DNA of 64,000 nucleotides from Lachnospiraceae bacterium (GTDB lineage: Bacteria > Bacillota > Clostridia > Lachnospirales > Lachnospiraceae), in contig CAJTEM010000004.1 in assembly GCA_910575255.1 (NCBI GenBank), positions 150,611 to 214,610 on the forward strand, read 5' to 3'. Numbering within the stretch: position 1 is the stretch's first letter; the number at the start of each line of letters is the position of its first letter. Below are positions 25,071-35,514 of this stretch, piece by piece. Under the pieces are notes generated by a model. It saw only the letters and a program-made list of their open reading frames with translations, was not told the DNA's origin and searched no databases. Position numbers and translations under genes: made by a program.

Positions 25071-26108
25071 ATGAACAGACCATATGTGATTGCAGAAATT
25101 GGTGTTAACTTTTATGATACGGCAAGAGTAATGAATATTACACCGCTGAAAGCGGCAAAGATATATATTGATAAGGCAGCGGATGCTGGGGTTGATTGTG
25201 CAAAATTTCAGTCATATAAGGCGGGAACAATTGTATCAAAAAATTCCCCAGCATATTGGGATGTTTCTAAGGAACCAACTAAAACACAATATGAGCTATT
25301 TTTGAAGCATGACAGTTTCGGAGAAGCAGAATATCAGGAGTTATGTGAATATACACATATGAGAGGTATGAATTTTACATCGACACCTTTTGATTATAAC
25401 TCTGCGGATTATCTGGAAAAAATGGTTGATTTTTATAAAATATCGTCCTCGGATATTTCCAATTTGCCGTTTATTAGTCACATTGGCTCAAAGGGTAAGC
25501 CAGTTGTTTTGTCTACAGGAGCTTCTTATCTTTCCGAAGTAGATACAGCTATTCGAACATTAAAACAGTCTGGTTGTAAAGATATCGTGCTTTTACAGTG
25601 TGTTCTTTCTTATCCAACAGAACCTCAAAATGCAAATCTTCAAGCTATTGAGACACTTAAAAGGAATTTTCCAAATCTTAAGGTTGGCTATAGCGATCAT
25701 GTTGCTCCGGATGAAAATATGATGACTCTTGCGGCAGCTTATATGTTGGGAGCAGAGGTGATTGAAAAACATTTTACATTAGATAAAACATTACCAGGAA
25801 ACGATCATTATCATGCAGGAGATCCCGATGATTTCAAAAAGGCGATAGCAAATTTCAGATGGATAGATATGGTTCTTGGATGTGGTGAGAAAACAGTTTT
25901 TGATTGCGAGACTGTTTCCAGAAAAGAGGCAAGACGTTCTTTGGTACTTACAAGAAATATAAGAAAAGGGGAAACTATCAGAAAAGAAGATGTCATGCCA
26001 AAACGTCCAGGTACGGGGATTTCTCCCGAGTATATTGATATTATTGTAGGGAGAATGGCAAGAAGAGATTTACAAGAGGACATCATTCTTACGTGGGATA
26101 TGATATAA
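25071..26108 (+). CDS. NeuB/PseI-family nonulosonic acid synthase
   Basis: 345 residues. A TIM-barrel condensing domain (YVIAEIGVNFYDTARVMN ~4; CAKFQSYKAGTIVS ~45; YKISSSDISNLPFI ~122; VIEKHFTLDKTLPGNDH ~225) is followed by a C-terminal SAF/antifreeze-like domain (RRSLVLTRNIRKGETI at ~285; MPKRPGTGISP). The family joins phosphoenolpyruvate to a six-carbon amino sugar to give sialic, legionaminic or pseudaminic acid. I used the ATG at 25071, which follows GGGGAGGAAG; an in-frame TTG at 25056 is unlikely. It lies 18 bases after the PseF-PseG fusion and should use the sugar that enzyme releases. Confidence 0.9.
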   Translation: MNRPYVIAEIGVNFYDTARVMNITPLKAAKIYIDKAADAGVDCAKFQSYKAGTIVSKNSPAYWDVSKEPTKTQYELFLKHDSFGEAEYQELCEYTHMRGMNFTSTPFDYNSADYLEKMVDFYKISSSDISNLPFISHIGSKGKPVVLSTGASYLSEVDTAIRTLKQSGCKDIVLLQCVLSYPTEPQNANLQAIETLKRNFPNLKVGYSDHVAPDENMMTLAAAYMLGAEVIEKHFTLDKTLPGNDHYHAGDPDDFKKAIANFRWIDMVLGCGEKTVFDCETVSRKEARRSLVLTRNIRKGETIRKEDVMPKRPGTGISPEYIDIIVGRMARRDLQEDIILTWDMI

Positions 26109-26128
26109 GTGATGAGGTGAGATGTGCA

Positions 26129-26350
26129 ATGTACAGTTGTACAGGCGCTCGGATGTATGCGCTTGCAGAGGAATTATTTCCTGCTTGCAGGAGTATTACA
26201 GGGGAGGGAACGAGACCTAAATTAAAAGGATTTCAGAGAGATCTCTCAAATTACGCTTTATGAAATTCCAAACGGCACGGAAGTTTTTGACTGGAAGATT
26301 CCCAAGGAATGGAAGATTGATGAAGCATATATCCCGTTTTCGACACTTAA
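26129..26350 (+). pseudogene. DUF4910 aminopeptidase-like gene, fragment
   Basis: One frame gives MYALAEELFPACRSITGEGT, the typical start of DUF4910 proteins common in glycan loci. After a frameshift near 26240 the other gives YEIPNGTEVFDWKIPKEW. The match stops abruptly around 26350, leaving about a fifth of the usual gene. It is non-functional. Confidence 0.75.
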
Positions 26351-26359
26351 ACGGTACAA

Positions 26360-26408
26360 AACTCCGATAGTTCCCATAAATATGGGATTTATCGGAGTTC
26401 TCTTTTTC
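26360..26408 (+). terminator. Probable intrinsic terminator
   Basis: AACTCCGAT (26360-26368) pairs with ATCGGAGTT (26391-26399), with an inner CCCATA/TATGGG stem, followed by CTCTTTTTC. It ends the intact nonulosonate gene pair. Confidence 0.75.
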
Positions 26409-26429
26409 TTCAAATGTTGTATGTGAATG

Positions 26430-26732
26430 CTATTTCAATAAATTTTTTATTTTCCCATGCAGCTCTTTGGACCTGTAATGGAGTCTGCCCAGATCCAGAT
26501 CTGTTAACTGGCTCAAAGCATCCAGAGTTTTGCTTCCGCTATATAACGCCATATACTCAAGGTCATGGATATTGGTGACATTCATGTTCCGTAAGGTCGT
26601 GATCAGATTCTGTGGTGTTATATGGGTCATTTGATCATCCAGCCTGACTTCCAGCAGGCGATATACCAACAATGTTGTTATGCCGCACGCAAAATGCAAC
26701 TCAACCATAAGCAAAACGTAAGTAGTGAACAA
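26430..26732 (-). pseudogene. C-terminal fragment of an IS1634-type transposase
   Basis: A 100-residue frame (VELHFACGITTLLVYRLLEV, then an ITPQNLITTLRNMNVTN stretch) resembles the very end of IS1634/IS4-superfamily transposases. The rest of the gene and any inverted repeats are missing, so it is a relic of a second mobile element inside the duplicated segment. Confidence 0.6.
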
Positions 26733-26848
26733 TCCCGAATAATCCCGAACATCTGCGAATTTGAATGAATATGCATAAATATGGTTGGTATCAGTTTACT
26801 TTGTCATTTGGTTTCATCTCAGGATAAACGCATCAATTAAAAGTAGAA

Positions 26849-27484
26849 ATGCAAAAAAGGTCAGTAATCATAAGCTGTTTCCTGCTTATGGCTGCTGGCT
26901 TTTTCTATGGTTTATCATGCAAAATGATAGCCTTTGGTTTCCCACCGCAAGAAATCCATCAGTTCTTACTGCTTGAGGCGGATTCTAAGCATTTCTTTAT
27001 AGATATCATCAAAGGTATTCAACACGAGCCGACGATGATTGTCATGTTCGGGGATCATCAGCCAGCTGTGGAGGATGAATTTTTTGACGAGGTTTATGGC
27101 GTTGCTAGCATCGATGTTCCGGCCAGAGAACGCCTGATGTGGTATGAGACGCCCTTTGTCATCTGGACGAATTACGAACAGCCGTACCAGGGTATGGGGC
27201 GGTTGGGAGCTGTGTTTCTTTCCTCTTATGTGCTGAAACTGGCCAATCTGGAGCTGATGCCCTTTCACAGGTTCCTTCTGGAAATGTCGGAGAGCATCCC
27301 GGTGGTGCATCCGATCGGGTGTTATGGGAAGGACGGAAGCTTCTATAGCTGGGAGGAGGCGAGGTCGGAATCGTGCCCTTATCAACAGCTGATTGGGGAT
27401 TATGAATGTCTGGTGTATCATCACTGCCTGGAGAGGGAGATGAAGAGACAGGGGAGATTTTGGGTTTTGGATGGGGATTATTAA
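26849..27484 (+). pseudogene. Chimeric ORF ending in a duplicated LTA-synthase C terminus
   Basis: Residues ~60-211 are nearly identical to the last 152 residues of the catalytic half at 19513-20619. The first ~59 residues (a hydrophobic IISCFLLMAAGFFYGL, then FGFPPQEIHQFL) are unrelated and unrecognised. The junction at about 27028 marks the edge of the direct repeat. The catalytic Thr and first metal ligands are absent, so it cannot be an active transferase even if translated. Confidence 0.8.
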
Positions 27485-27851
27485 GATCTGCAAAGTCAGA
27501 ATCCGCAGACATTTTCAGCTGATTTTCTCCCGTTTCCCTGGCTGCGTTTTTTGCTTCCTAAACTTACTGACATTGTTTCGTGGGGGCGAGAGGCCGGCAG
27601 ATATCAGCTGGAAAAATCGTAACAGTTCAAGGGTTATCTGAACTGTTAAAAAAATCCATGCGGAAAAGAGATTAAGATTATTGAAATATTGACGATAATA
27701 TATTAGAATACATCTGAATTCATCGCGGGCATTGGATTTCCAGAGAGAATTCATCGCAAGGAACATCCGATGGTTATTTTTGACAGATGAATGAATCTTG
27801 CAGCAGTTCAAGTGTTATCGGAACGGTTGCCGAGTATTCGAGGATAATAAA
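27029..27851. repeat. Large direct repeat, copy 2
   Basis: Counterpart of 20164-21110, including the 3' coding part, the intergenic segment, promoter and leader. It lacks the ~124-base insert of copy 1 and leads straight into the glycan gene at 27873. A crossover between the copies would delete about 6.8 kb. Confidence 0.92.
27681..27709 (+). promoter_or_regulatory. Promoter of the main glycan operon (direct-repeat copy 2)
   Basis: TTGAAA at 27681-27686, 17-base spacer, TAGAAT at 27704-27709, conserved with copy 1. The ~140-base leader to the first gene contains a short hairpin (TCGG/CCGA around 27818-27832) that could serve a processive antitermination factor; this is speculation. Confidence 0.6.
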
Positions 27852-27872
27852 AGCAAGGAGGCCGGAGAACTT

Positions 27873-29252
27873 ATGAAAAAAGCACAAAAAGAACAGGCAG
27901 AGAATATTATCCGGCTTTTAGGCAATGTTCACGACGGAATCAAAAAGGCTGTGGAGAGAGGGCAGTACGACAGCGCCAGGGAGTTGCTGTCCCAGTGTCA
28001 GGAAAGCGCCATCGAGCTGGGAGAGACCATCGAAGCCATCGAGGGCGAGGGTTTTGCGACGGTGTCCTGTCTGGAACATTACTGCGAGGCAGTGTACCAG
28101 GTCTATACCTTGCTCAGCCAGCCAGTGGGGGTGAACGCCTCCCGGGTGTATAAGAGCCTGCGCAGGGCCTTGATCCCGGTGGAGAACAGTGTAAAGAATG
28201 ATATCAAGATCCGCAGGGAGGCAGTATTTCTTCCTTATAAAGCATCTATGTGGGATTCTCTGGAAAGCGTCTGGAAAGCTGCGGATGAGGATCCGGATTG
28301 TGACGCCTATGTGATCCCGATTCCCTATTATGATAAGAACCCGGACGGGAGCTTCCGGGAGATGCATTATGAAGGGGATCAATATCCGGAGTATGTGCCG
28401 GTGACGTGGTATGAGGACTACGACTTTGCGGAGCGTCAGCCGGATATGATATTTATCCATAATCCATATGATGAATACAACTATGTGACCAGTGTGCACC
28501 CGTTTTTTTATGCGAAGAACTTGAAGCAGTTTACGGAAAAGTTAGTATATATACCTTATTTTATATTAGGTGAGCCGGATTTGGAGAATGAGGAATCGAT
28601 CAGAGGGATGGCTCATTTTTGTACCGTACCTGGAGTGATCTATGTGGATAAGGTGATTGTGCAGTCGGAGGCCATGCGGCAGGCTTATATCAGGGTGATG
28701 GTGGAGTTTACGGCAAAAGGTCGGGAGGTGGATGCAGAGGCGAATCGGAAGTATTGGGAGGAGAAGATTCTGGGGCTTGGGTCTCCGAAGGTGGACAAGG
28801 TTCTGAGCACGAAGAAAGAGGATCTGGATATACCTAAAGAGTGGCTGAGGGTGATTGAGAAACCGGACGGAAGCTGGAAGAAGATTATCTTTTATAATAC
28901 CAGTGTGACGGCGCTGCTGGAACATGGGGAGAAGATGCTCACAAAGATGCGGGATGTGTTCCTGGTTTTTGAGGAGAACAAGGATGAGGTGGCGTTTTTG
29001 TGGCGGCCGCATCCGCTGATTAAGGCGACGATTGAGAGCATGAGGCCGGAGTTGTTGGGGGAGTATGAGGGGATAGTAAGGGCGTATAAGGAGGCTGGAT
29101 GGGGGATATATGATGATTCGGTGGAACTGGATCGAGCGATTGAGGTGTCGGATGCTTATTATGGGGATTGGAGCAGTGTTGTACAACTGTTTAGAGAATC
29201 TGGAAAAATGATTAGAATACAGAATGTAAATGATATTATGGAATATTGTTGA
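27873..29252 (+). CDS. CDP-glycerol glycerophosphotransferase-like protein
   Basis: 459 residues without membrane segments. The C-terminal half has the pattern of the CDP-glycerol:poly(glycerophosphate) transferase group: FLWRPHPLIKATIE (~370), then SDAYYGDWSSVVQLFRESGK (~428-447), where the family binds the nucleotide donor. The N-terminal ~120 residues are helical, and the middle (FLPYKASMWDSLESVWKAA) is shared with glycan-locus homologues of this group. It probably transfers glycerol- or ribitol-phosphate to a glycan; CDP-ribitol genes lie at 46-50 kb. I chose the ATG at 27873 after AAGGAGG; the frame upstream to 27798 is leader sequence conserved with copy 1. Confidence 0.7.
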   Translation: MKKAQKEQAENIIRLLGNVHDGIKKAVERGQYDSARELLSQCQESAIELGETIEAIEGEGFATVSCLEHYCEAVYQVYTLLSQPVGVNASRVYKSLRRALIPVENSVKNDIKIRREAVFLPYKASMWDSLESVWKAADEDPDCDAYVIPIPYYDKNPDGSFREMHYEGDQYPEYVPVTWYEDYDFAERQPDMIFIHNPYDEYNYVTSVHPFFYAKNLKQFTEKLVYIPYFILGEPDLENEESIRGMAHFCTVPGVIYVDKVIVQSEAMRQAYIRVMVEFTAKGREVDAEANRKYWEEKILGLGSPKVDKVLSTKKEDLDIPKEWLRVIEKPDGSWKKIIFYNTSVTALLEHGEKMLTKMRDVFLVFEENKDEVAFLWRPHPLIKATIESMRPELLGEYEGIVRAYKEAGWGIYDDSVELDRAIEVSDAYYGDWSSVVQLFRESGKMIRIQNVNDIMEYC

Positions 29253-29335
29253 AACTGAAATCGCAAATCATAAGCATTAGATTTGATTTATGAATAAAAC
29301 CAGGTATAAGAAATTATCAATGAGATCGGGTTTGA

Positions 29336-30358
<1,023 letters not shown>

Positions 30359-30416
30359 GAAAATAAGAGGCGGAAAAGTTGAAAACTGGCAATACATGGT
30401 GGTACTCTGGTAAGAA

Positions 30417-31584
30417 AAACACCAATTAACTATGGGCATCAATGGATTGGTGAGGAAGATATTGATGCAGTAGTGCAAGTACTTAGAAGCAATTATCTTA
30501 CCTGCGGGCCAGAAATTGCAGCATTGGAAGAAGAATTGCGTAAGGTTACAGGAGTAAAATATGCATTAGTAGTTAGCAATGGAACAGCAGCCCGTCATGC
30601 GGCGTGTTATGCCGCATGAATTGGAAAGGGAGATGAAGTAATTACCACTCCTCTGACTTTCTCAGCATCTTCCAATTGTATTCTGTATATGGGAGGAAGA
30701 TCAGTATTTGCAGATGCTAATCCAATACCTATAATATATCGCCAAAGTCTGTTGAATAACATATTAGTAAGCGGACAAAAGCAATTATTGCAGTTGATTT
30801 TATGGGACAGGCAGCAGAATTGGACGAGTTGCACTCTTTATGTGAGAAATATCATTTGTTATTGATAGAGGATGGGGCACAATCTATCGGAACCAGCCAA
30901 TAGGAAGTACTGCAGATTTAACAACGTTTAGTTTCCATCCGGTAAAAACGGTTACAGGAGGCGAAGGAGAAGCAGTTCTTACTAAATGATAAAGAACTTT
31001 ATAAAATGTTAACCTTGTTCCGTTCTCATGGAGTTACCAGAGATAATGTTTGGATGGATTTCGAAACAGAATGGAAAGAAGAAAGGCAGGATCTGGGAGA
31101 TTGGTACTATCAACAGATTGCATTAGGGTACAATTGCCGAATGACAGATATCTAGGCTGAATTGATCACAAGCCAATTACATAAATTAACACAATTTAAA
31201 CTTCGAAGACAGGACATTGAGAAACAATACAATAAGGCTTTTGCTGATTTCCCGGGAGTTATATTACAAAAAGAAATATCTGAGTCCAATACAGCAAGAC
31301 ATTTGTATCTGGTACAGTTAGGATTAGAAAGGCTGACTGTTGGGAGAAAAGCGATATTTGATGCGCTGAAAGCAGAAAATGTATGTTGGAATGTGCACTA
31401 TATTCCCGTGTACTATTTCCCATATTATCAAAAGCTGGGATATAAAAAGGGGTTATGTCCTAATGCGGAAAATTTGTATGAGAGAATTATTACGATACTA
31501 TTATATCTTGCAATGACGAATGAAGATGTAGACAGTGTAATAGCGGCGGTCAAAAAGGTTGTAAAATTTTATTTAAAATGGTGA
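30417..31584 (+). pseudogene. pseC: pseC (4-amino-4,6-dideoxy sugar aminotransferase) pseudogene
   Basis: Frames joined end to end give a PLP aminotransferase of the PseC/DegT type: [79 protein letters not shown]. There is a nonsense TGA at 30617-30619 where Gly is expected, frameshifts around 30720 and 30885-30980, and a TAG at 31153. The last 140 codons (from 31162) are open. It follows the broken pseB directly. Confidence 0.85.
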
Positions 31585-31596
31585 GGAAGATATTTT

Positions 31597-32688
31597 ATGG
31601 GGCAGAAAGAGTTGGTTTATAAAAAAACTAAAGGATTGGCACCCTTTGCATATACAGTGGTGGATCAATGGTTGTATTTTTGTGATCAGCAAACGCCAGG
31701 ATTATTTCGGTATAATTTTGAAACAGAAGAATATGAATGTGTAGCTAAATTCAATATAAATTATGTGAAAATGAATTTTTATAAGATTCTTTCCTATAAA
31801 GAGGAGTTATGGCTTTTGCCGTTTTTGGATGGTAAAATCGTTTGTTTTAATATAAATTCTGGAAAAATGGAATATTACGATATTCCTAATACGATAGAAG
31901 AAAAAGCTATTCCCTTTTTTGATATAATTTTTATGGAAGAAAGAGCATACATTCTTCCTCATGGAAGAAACAGGTTTCTGATTGAAATGAGTTTACTGGA
32001 TCATAGTATGAGAAGTATAGAATTATTGAAAGTGAATCCAGGAGAAAAGAAGAGTTTTATTTCTGGTGCAGTGCAGATTGGAAATCAATTGTATTTGTCA
32101 GAATGTTCTAAGGATATTCTGATCATATATCATATTATTAATAATAATATTGTAGTTGTTGATGCAAAGGGATATCATTTAGAGAATTTATTTCCGATTC
32201 ATATAGAAAATAAAATATATTTTTTACCCATTGTTATAAATAAAGAAGAGAAGTTATTAATATATGATATAAATGCTGATTGTTTTGAACAAAAAGAATA
32301 CCCTATAAAGAGTCTTCCAGAGAGAGAAATTTGTATTGCAGTAGGATTTAAGGAAAAGCTTTGGATTTTGGCTAATAGCAGGAAGAAAGTATTTCGATTA
32401 AATAAGAATTTGGATATTGAAGAGGAAATAGCAATTTTATCCTTTAATGAGGAAGGAAAAAAAGTATATGTTTCTGCTACAGTTTTTGACAACTGCTTTT
32501 TCTGGCATGGACATGATGGGACACCATTATTAGAAATGAAAGATGATATTGTACAAATATTAGATATCAGAGATGATAAAAATATTTTAGATATATACAT
32601 AGAAATGATTGATAAATGCGATAAGTACAAAAGTAAACAAAATAAGGGGAATATAGGAAAAGCTATATACAATAAAGTGATTTTATAG
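31597..32688 (+). CDS. Predicted beta-propeller protein of the glycan locus
   Basis: 363 residues, no signal peptide or membrane segment. About seven repeats of roughly 45 residues have the pattern aromatic-Leu-hydrophobic, a polar turn, then a paired strand: QWLYFCDQQTPGLFRYNF, LWLLPFLDGKIVCFNI, AYILPHGRNRFLIEM, LYLSECSKDILIIYHI, IYFLPIVINKEEKLLIYDI, LWILANSRKKVFRLN, CFFWHGHDGTPLLEM. This suggests a seven-bladed propeller. I do not recognise a named family. The gene has a GAGGAAG ribosome-binding site, is very AT-rich and is intact although its upstream neighbours are decayed. Its role, perhaps binding or regulation in glycan assembly, is unknown. Confidence 0.65.
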   Translation: MGQKELVYKKTKGLAPFAYTVVDQWLYFCDQQTPGLFRYNFETEEYECVAKFNINYVKMNFYKILSYKEELWLLPFLDGKIVCFNINSGKMEYYDIPNTIEEKAIPFFDIIFMEERAYILPHGRNRFLIEMSLLDHSMRSIELLKVNPGEKKSFISGAVQIGNQLYLSECSKDILIIYHIINNNIVVVDAKGYHLENLFPIHIENKIYFLPIVINKEEKLLIYDINADCFEQKEYPIKSLPEREICIAVGFKEKLWILANSRKKVFRLNKNLDIEEEIAILSFNEEGKKVYVSATVFDNCFFWHGHDGTPLLEMKDDIVQILDIRDDKNILDIYIEMIDKCDKYKSKQNKGNIGKAIYNKVIL

Positions 32689-32741
32689 AGAACTGCAAAG
32701 TCTAAAGACATGTAAAATTTAAACCATGTGGAGGCGGAATC

Positions 32742-32885
32742 GTGGAATTATGTTTAGGAACTGTCCAGTTTGGACTTGATTATGGAATTCAGAGGGCAGA
32801 GATTTTGGTATTCAGTGACTATGTAAGAAATATGGAATACCTGTTGAAAGATATTGATATTTTAAGATTATTATATGGTGAATAA
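32742..32885 (+). pseudogene. Aldo/keto reductase N-terminal fragment
   Basis: A GTG preceded by GGAGGCGG opens a 47-codon frame beginning VELCLGTVQFGLDYGIQ, the usual start of aldo/keto reductases found beside pse genes. After residue ~18 the sequence no longer fits the family, which suggests a large internal deletion. With pseB and pseC this makes three adjacent decayed sugar genes. Confidence 0.6.
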
Positions 32886-32932
32886 AATTATATTCGTTCT
32901 ATACTAACATTATATAGTTTAAAGAGGGCAAT

Positions 32933-33895
32933 ATGAATAGCATTATTTTAATAAAAAGCAGAGAAGCTAAAATAGAGGATGCATTAAAAAACTCGAATAG
33001 AATAGAAGTTTTTGATATAAAGAAACTTTTGAAAGAAAAAGTTTCTTATTTATCATCAAGCCTTATGTGGCCATATGGGATACCTTATCATTTAAAAAAG
33101 TTTGCAGGTCTTAATACTAATATATTGCTGAATAATTGTTCTATTGAACATGGAGTGTATTTTTCAAGATTAGTATGCCAAATTGAAGTAACTCATTATG
33201 TATCTCGCATATTAACTTTTAGTCCTTTTAGGGAAGAGGTTATAAAAGAGTTAACAAATTTAGAGCCTTGTGCAATCGGGCCATATATTGCTTATGTTAA
33301 AAACTATCGCTCTGAAGAAGAGATAACAGAAAAGAAAAAGAGGATAGGTCATGCTTTGCTTGTTATGCCTGCTCATTCTACACAAGAAGATGTTGCTGAA
33401 TATAATATAGGCGAATTTATTCAACAAATTGAGAGTGTAAAAAAAGGTTTTGATACAGTATTAGTATGTATGCATTTTGAAGATATGAAAAGAGGATTAT
33501 GGAAACTATATAAAGATAAAGGATATTGTATTGTTTCAGCAGGCAATATAGAAAGTCCGTATTTTTTAAATAGGTTAAAGTATATAATATCTTTGTCCGA
33601 TGCAGTAGTTATGAATGCTGTTACAACAGGGATGGCATATGCTATGTATATGAATCGTCCAGTTAGAGTAATATCGCAACAAGTGAAACACAAGGTAATT
33701 GGTTGTAATAATTCTAATGATTTTGAACTTGAAAGTCAAGTTGGAAAAGCATATGAAATATTTAATGAGAACAGATTTGTTATTACTAGAGAACAAAAAA
33801 TATTTGGAGATTATGTGTTTGGATTAGAAAATGTAAAATCTAAAGAGGAAATGCGGAAGTTATTATTAACTTTAACAAGAACAAGGCAGGTGTGA
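32933..33895 (+). CDS. Hypothetical glycan-locus protein with GT-B-like C terminus
   Basis: 320 residues, cytoplasmic. I cannot name the family. The second half contains LLVMPAHSTQEDVAEY, DTVLVCMHFEDMK and YIISLSDAVVMNAVTTGMAYAMYMNRPVRVI. The last resembles the nucleotide-sugar-binding C-terminal half of GT-B glycosyl- and glycerophosphotransferases, where a Ser/Asp-rich loop is followed by T-x-x-A-Y-A and a Pro. The gene is AT-rich, intact and six bases before the next gene. A transferase role is a reasonable guess from context, not more. Confidence 0.5.
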   Translation: MNSIILIKSREAKIEDALKNSNRIEVFDIKKLLKEKVSYLSSSLMWPYGIPYHLKKFAGLNTNILLNNCSIEHGVYFSRLVCQIEVTHYVSRILTFSPFREEVIKELTNLEPCAIGPYIAYVKNYRSEEEITEKKKRIGHALLVMPAHSTQEDVAEYNIGEFIQQIESVKKGFDTVLVCMHFEDMKRGLWKLYKDKGYCIVSAGNIESPYFLNRLKYIISLSDAVVMNAVTTGMAYAMYMNRPVRVISQQVKHKVIGCNNSNDFELESQVGKAYEIFNENRFVITREQKIFGDYVFGLENVKSKEEMRKLLLTLTRTRQV

Positions 33896-33901
33896 TAATA
33901 T

Positions 33902-34381
33902 ATGCGGAGAATTTTATTGGTATTTACGATAATTTGCAGTGTATTTATTTATATAATAAATTTGCAAAAAAAACAGATTAAGCAGATTCAAAGTTCATAT
34001 GAAAAAGTAAAAATATACTTTCAAATGATGAATATGTGGCTAGAGATGAAACAGAAGGGAAGGTCTGCGGTTGAATATTTACAAAAAAAGGGAATAAAAC
34101 GGATAGCGATATATGGAATGAGGGAATTGGGTGAACGATTTTACGAGGAAGCAAAGAATGGAGATATAGAGGTGGTTTGCATTATTGATAAAGAAGCAGA
34201 CCAAATAAAAGGGGATTTCCTTGTAATTTCACCAGAACAAACATTCCCTAAAGTGGATGCAATTATTGTAACAGCAGATTATTATTATAATGAAATTTGG
34301 AATGTTTTGAAAACAAAAGTGGATTGTCCTATTTATTCATTAAAAGGAGTGCTTGGAAATAGTTTTTGTCGATATTTGTAA
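33902..34381 (+). CDS. Membrane-anchored PglD-like Rossmann module
   Basis: 159 residues. One N-terminal membrane segment (about 4-20) is followed by a short coiled region and a small nucleotide-binding-like domain: KRIAIYGMRELGERFYEEAK (~63-82), VVCIIDKEAD (~88) and VDAIIVTADYYYNEI (~114). The order strand, Gly-rich loop, helix, I-D-x, then I-I-V-T strand is the same as in the modules fused to eight other proteins in this locus, but here it stands alone on a membrane anchor. The Gly loop is degenerate (GMRELG). The stop lies just before the ribosome-binding site of the next gene. Confidence 0.6.
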   Translation: MRRILLVFTIICSVFIYIINLQKKQIKQIQSSYEKVKIYFQMMNMWLEMKQKGRSAVEYLQKKGIKRIAIYGMRELGERFYEEAKNGDIEVVCIIDKEADQIKGDFLVISPEQTFPKVDAIIVTADYYYNEIWNVLKTKVDCPIYSLKGVLGNSFCRYL

Positions 34382-34400
34382 TGTTCAGGGAGAAAAGATT

Positions 34401-35480
34401 ATGCGGATTTTTATATGGGGAACAGGGAAAATAGCAAAGCGCGTGCTAGAGGATGGAGATGTGTTTGATACATACGATGTTTTAGGATTTATTGATAATG
34501 ATCCTGTAAAAGCTAATAGCTTATTTAAAGGCAAACATGTTTTTTTGCCAGATATTTTAGACAAGATAAAGCCTGACAAAATAGTGATTTTAACTGATCA
34601 TTATAACGAGATTAAAAAACAAATTATAAGTATGTATCCCGATATGGGGATGGTAATTGAAGATAAGAATTTTTTTTATAGATGTGCAATATTGGAACGG
34701 TATAAAGATGATAACAGGGAAGAAATTAAAAACATACTAAAAAATATAGAACATAATGACGTACAAATGTTTAATTATGATTTCGTAGAAAAGTATAAAA
34801 AACTATCAATAGATGTGAAATTCGATTCTAGATGTAAGATGTATTATGTCAGTCATTATGATAAAAGATTATATTTTGCTAAATCATTAGATTCAGAAGA
34901 AAAGGTAAGAGAATATTATAGATGTCTTTTGATTGAACAGGATTTAGAATCGCCACACAAATATTTAGATAATGATTTTAATATAAATCCAGGAGACGTT
35001 GTTGTAGATGTTGGAGCAGCGGAAGGAAACTTTTCTTTGGAAATAATAGATAAGGTTTCTAAATTGTATTTAATTGAATCAGAGACTGAATGGATAGAGG
35101 CACTTCGAGAAACATTTAAGAAATATCAGGAAAAGGTGGTGATTATTCAAAAATTTATTACATCAGTAAATGCGGGAAAATATGGGTCACTTGATCATAT
35201 AATTAGTGAACCTATTAATTTTATCAAGATGGACATTGAAGGAAATGAATGGGATGCTCTTTCGGGGGCAAAAAATTTATTTGAAAAGTCAAAAAAACTA
35301 AAGTGTGCAATATGTTCGTATCATTCAAATTATGATGAGGTGTTGATTAAGGATATATTAGAAAAATATAAAATGAAATGTTCAACAACTCCAGGATATG
35401 TTTGGTGGATTCCTCCAGTCTCCAGGTGGAATTATTTATCTATAAGATTACGTAGATGTATTGTTAGAGGAATAAAATAA
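34401..35480 (+). CDS. PglD-like module fused to FkbM-family methyltransferase (paralogue 1)
   Basis: 359 residues. Residues 1-~85 are the Rossmann module (RIFIWGTGKIAKRVL; VLGFIDNDP; KIVILTDHYNEIKKQI). Residues ~190-345 are an FkbM-type SAM-dependent methyltransferase (GDVVVDVGAAEGNFSLEI ~198-215; NFIKMDIEGNEWDAL ~273-287). FkbM-like enzymes O-methylate sugars. I chose the ATG at 34401 (GGGAGAA upstream) over an in-frame ATG at 34353 that overlaps the previous gene. The gene at 40653 is a full-length paralogue with the same order of domains, so a duplication within the locus is likely. Confidence 0.82.
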   Translation: MRIFIWGTGKIAKRVLEDGDVFDTYDVLGFIDNDPVKANSLFKGKHVFLPDILDKIKPDKIVILTDHYNEIKKQIISMYPDMGMVIEDKNFFYRCAILERYKDDNREEIKNILKNIEHNDVQMFNYDFVEKYKKLSIDVKFDSRCKMYYVSHYDKRLYFAKSLDSEEKVREYYRCLLIEQDLESPHKYLDNDFNINPGDVVVDVGAAEGNFSLEIIDKVSKLYLIESETEWIEALRETFKKYQEKVVIIQKFITSVNAGKYGSLDHIISEPINFIKMDIEGNEWDALSGAKNLFEKSKKLKCAICSYHSNYDEVLIKDILEKYKMKCSTTPGYVWWIPPVSRWNYLSIRLRRCIVRGIK

Positions 35481-35514
35481 CTTTTTGCATTAGATATTTG
35501 GAGAATAAAATCAT

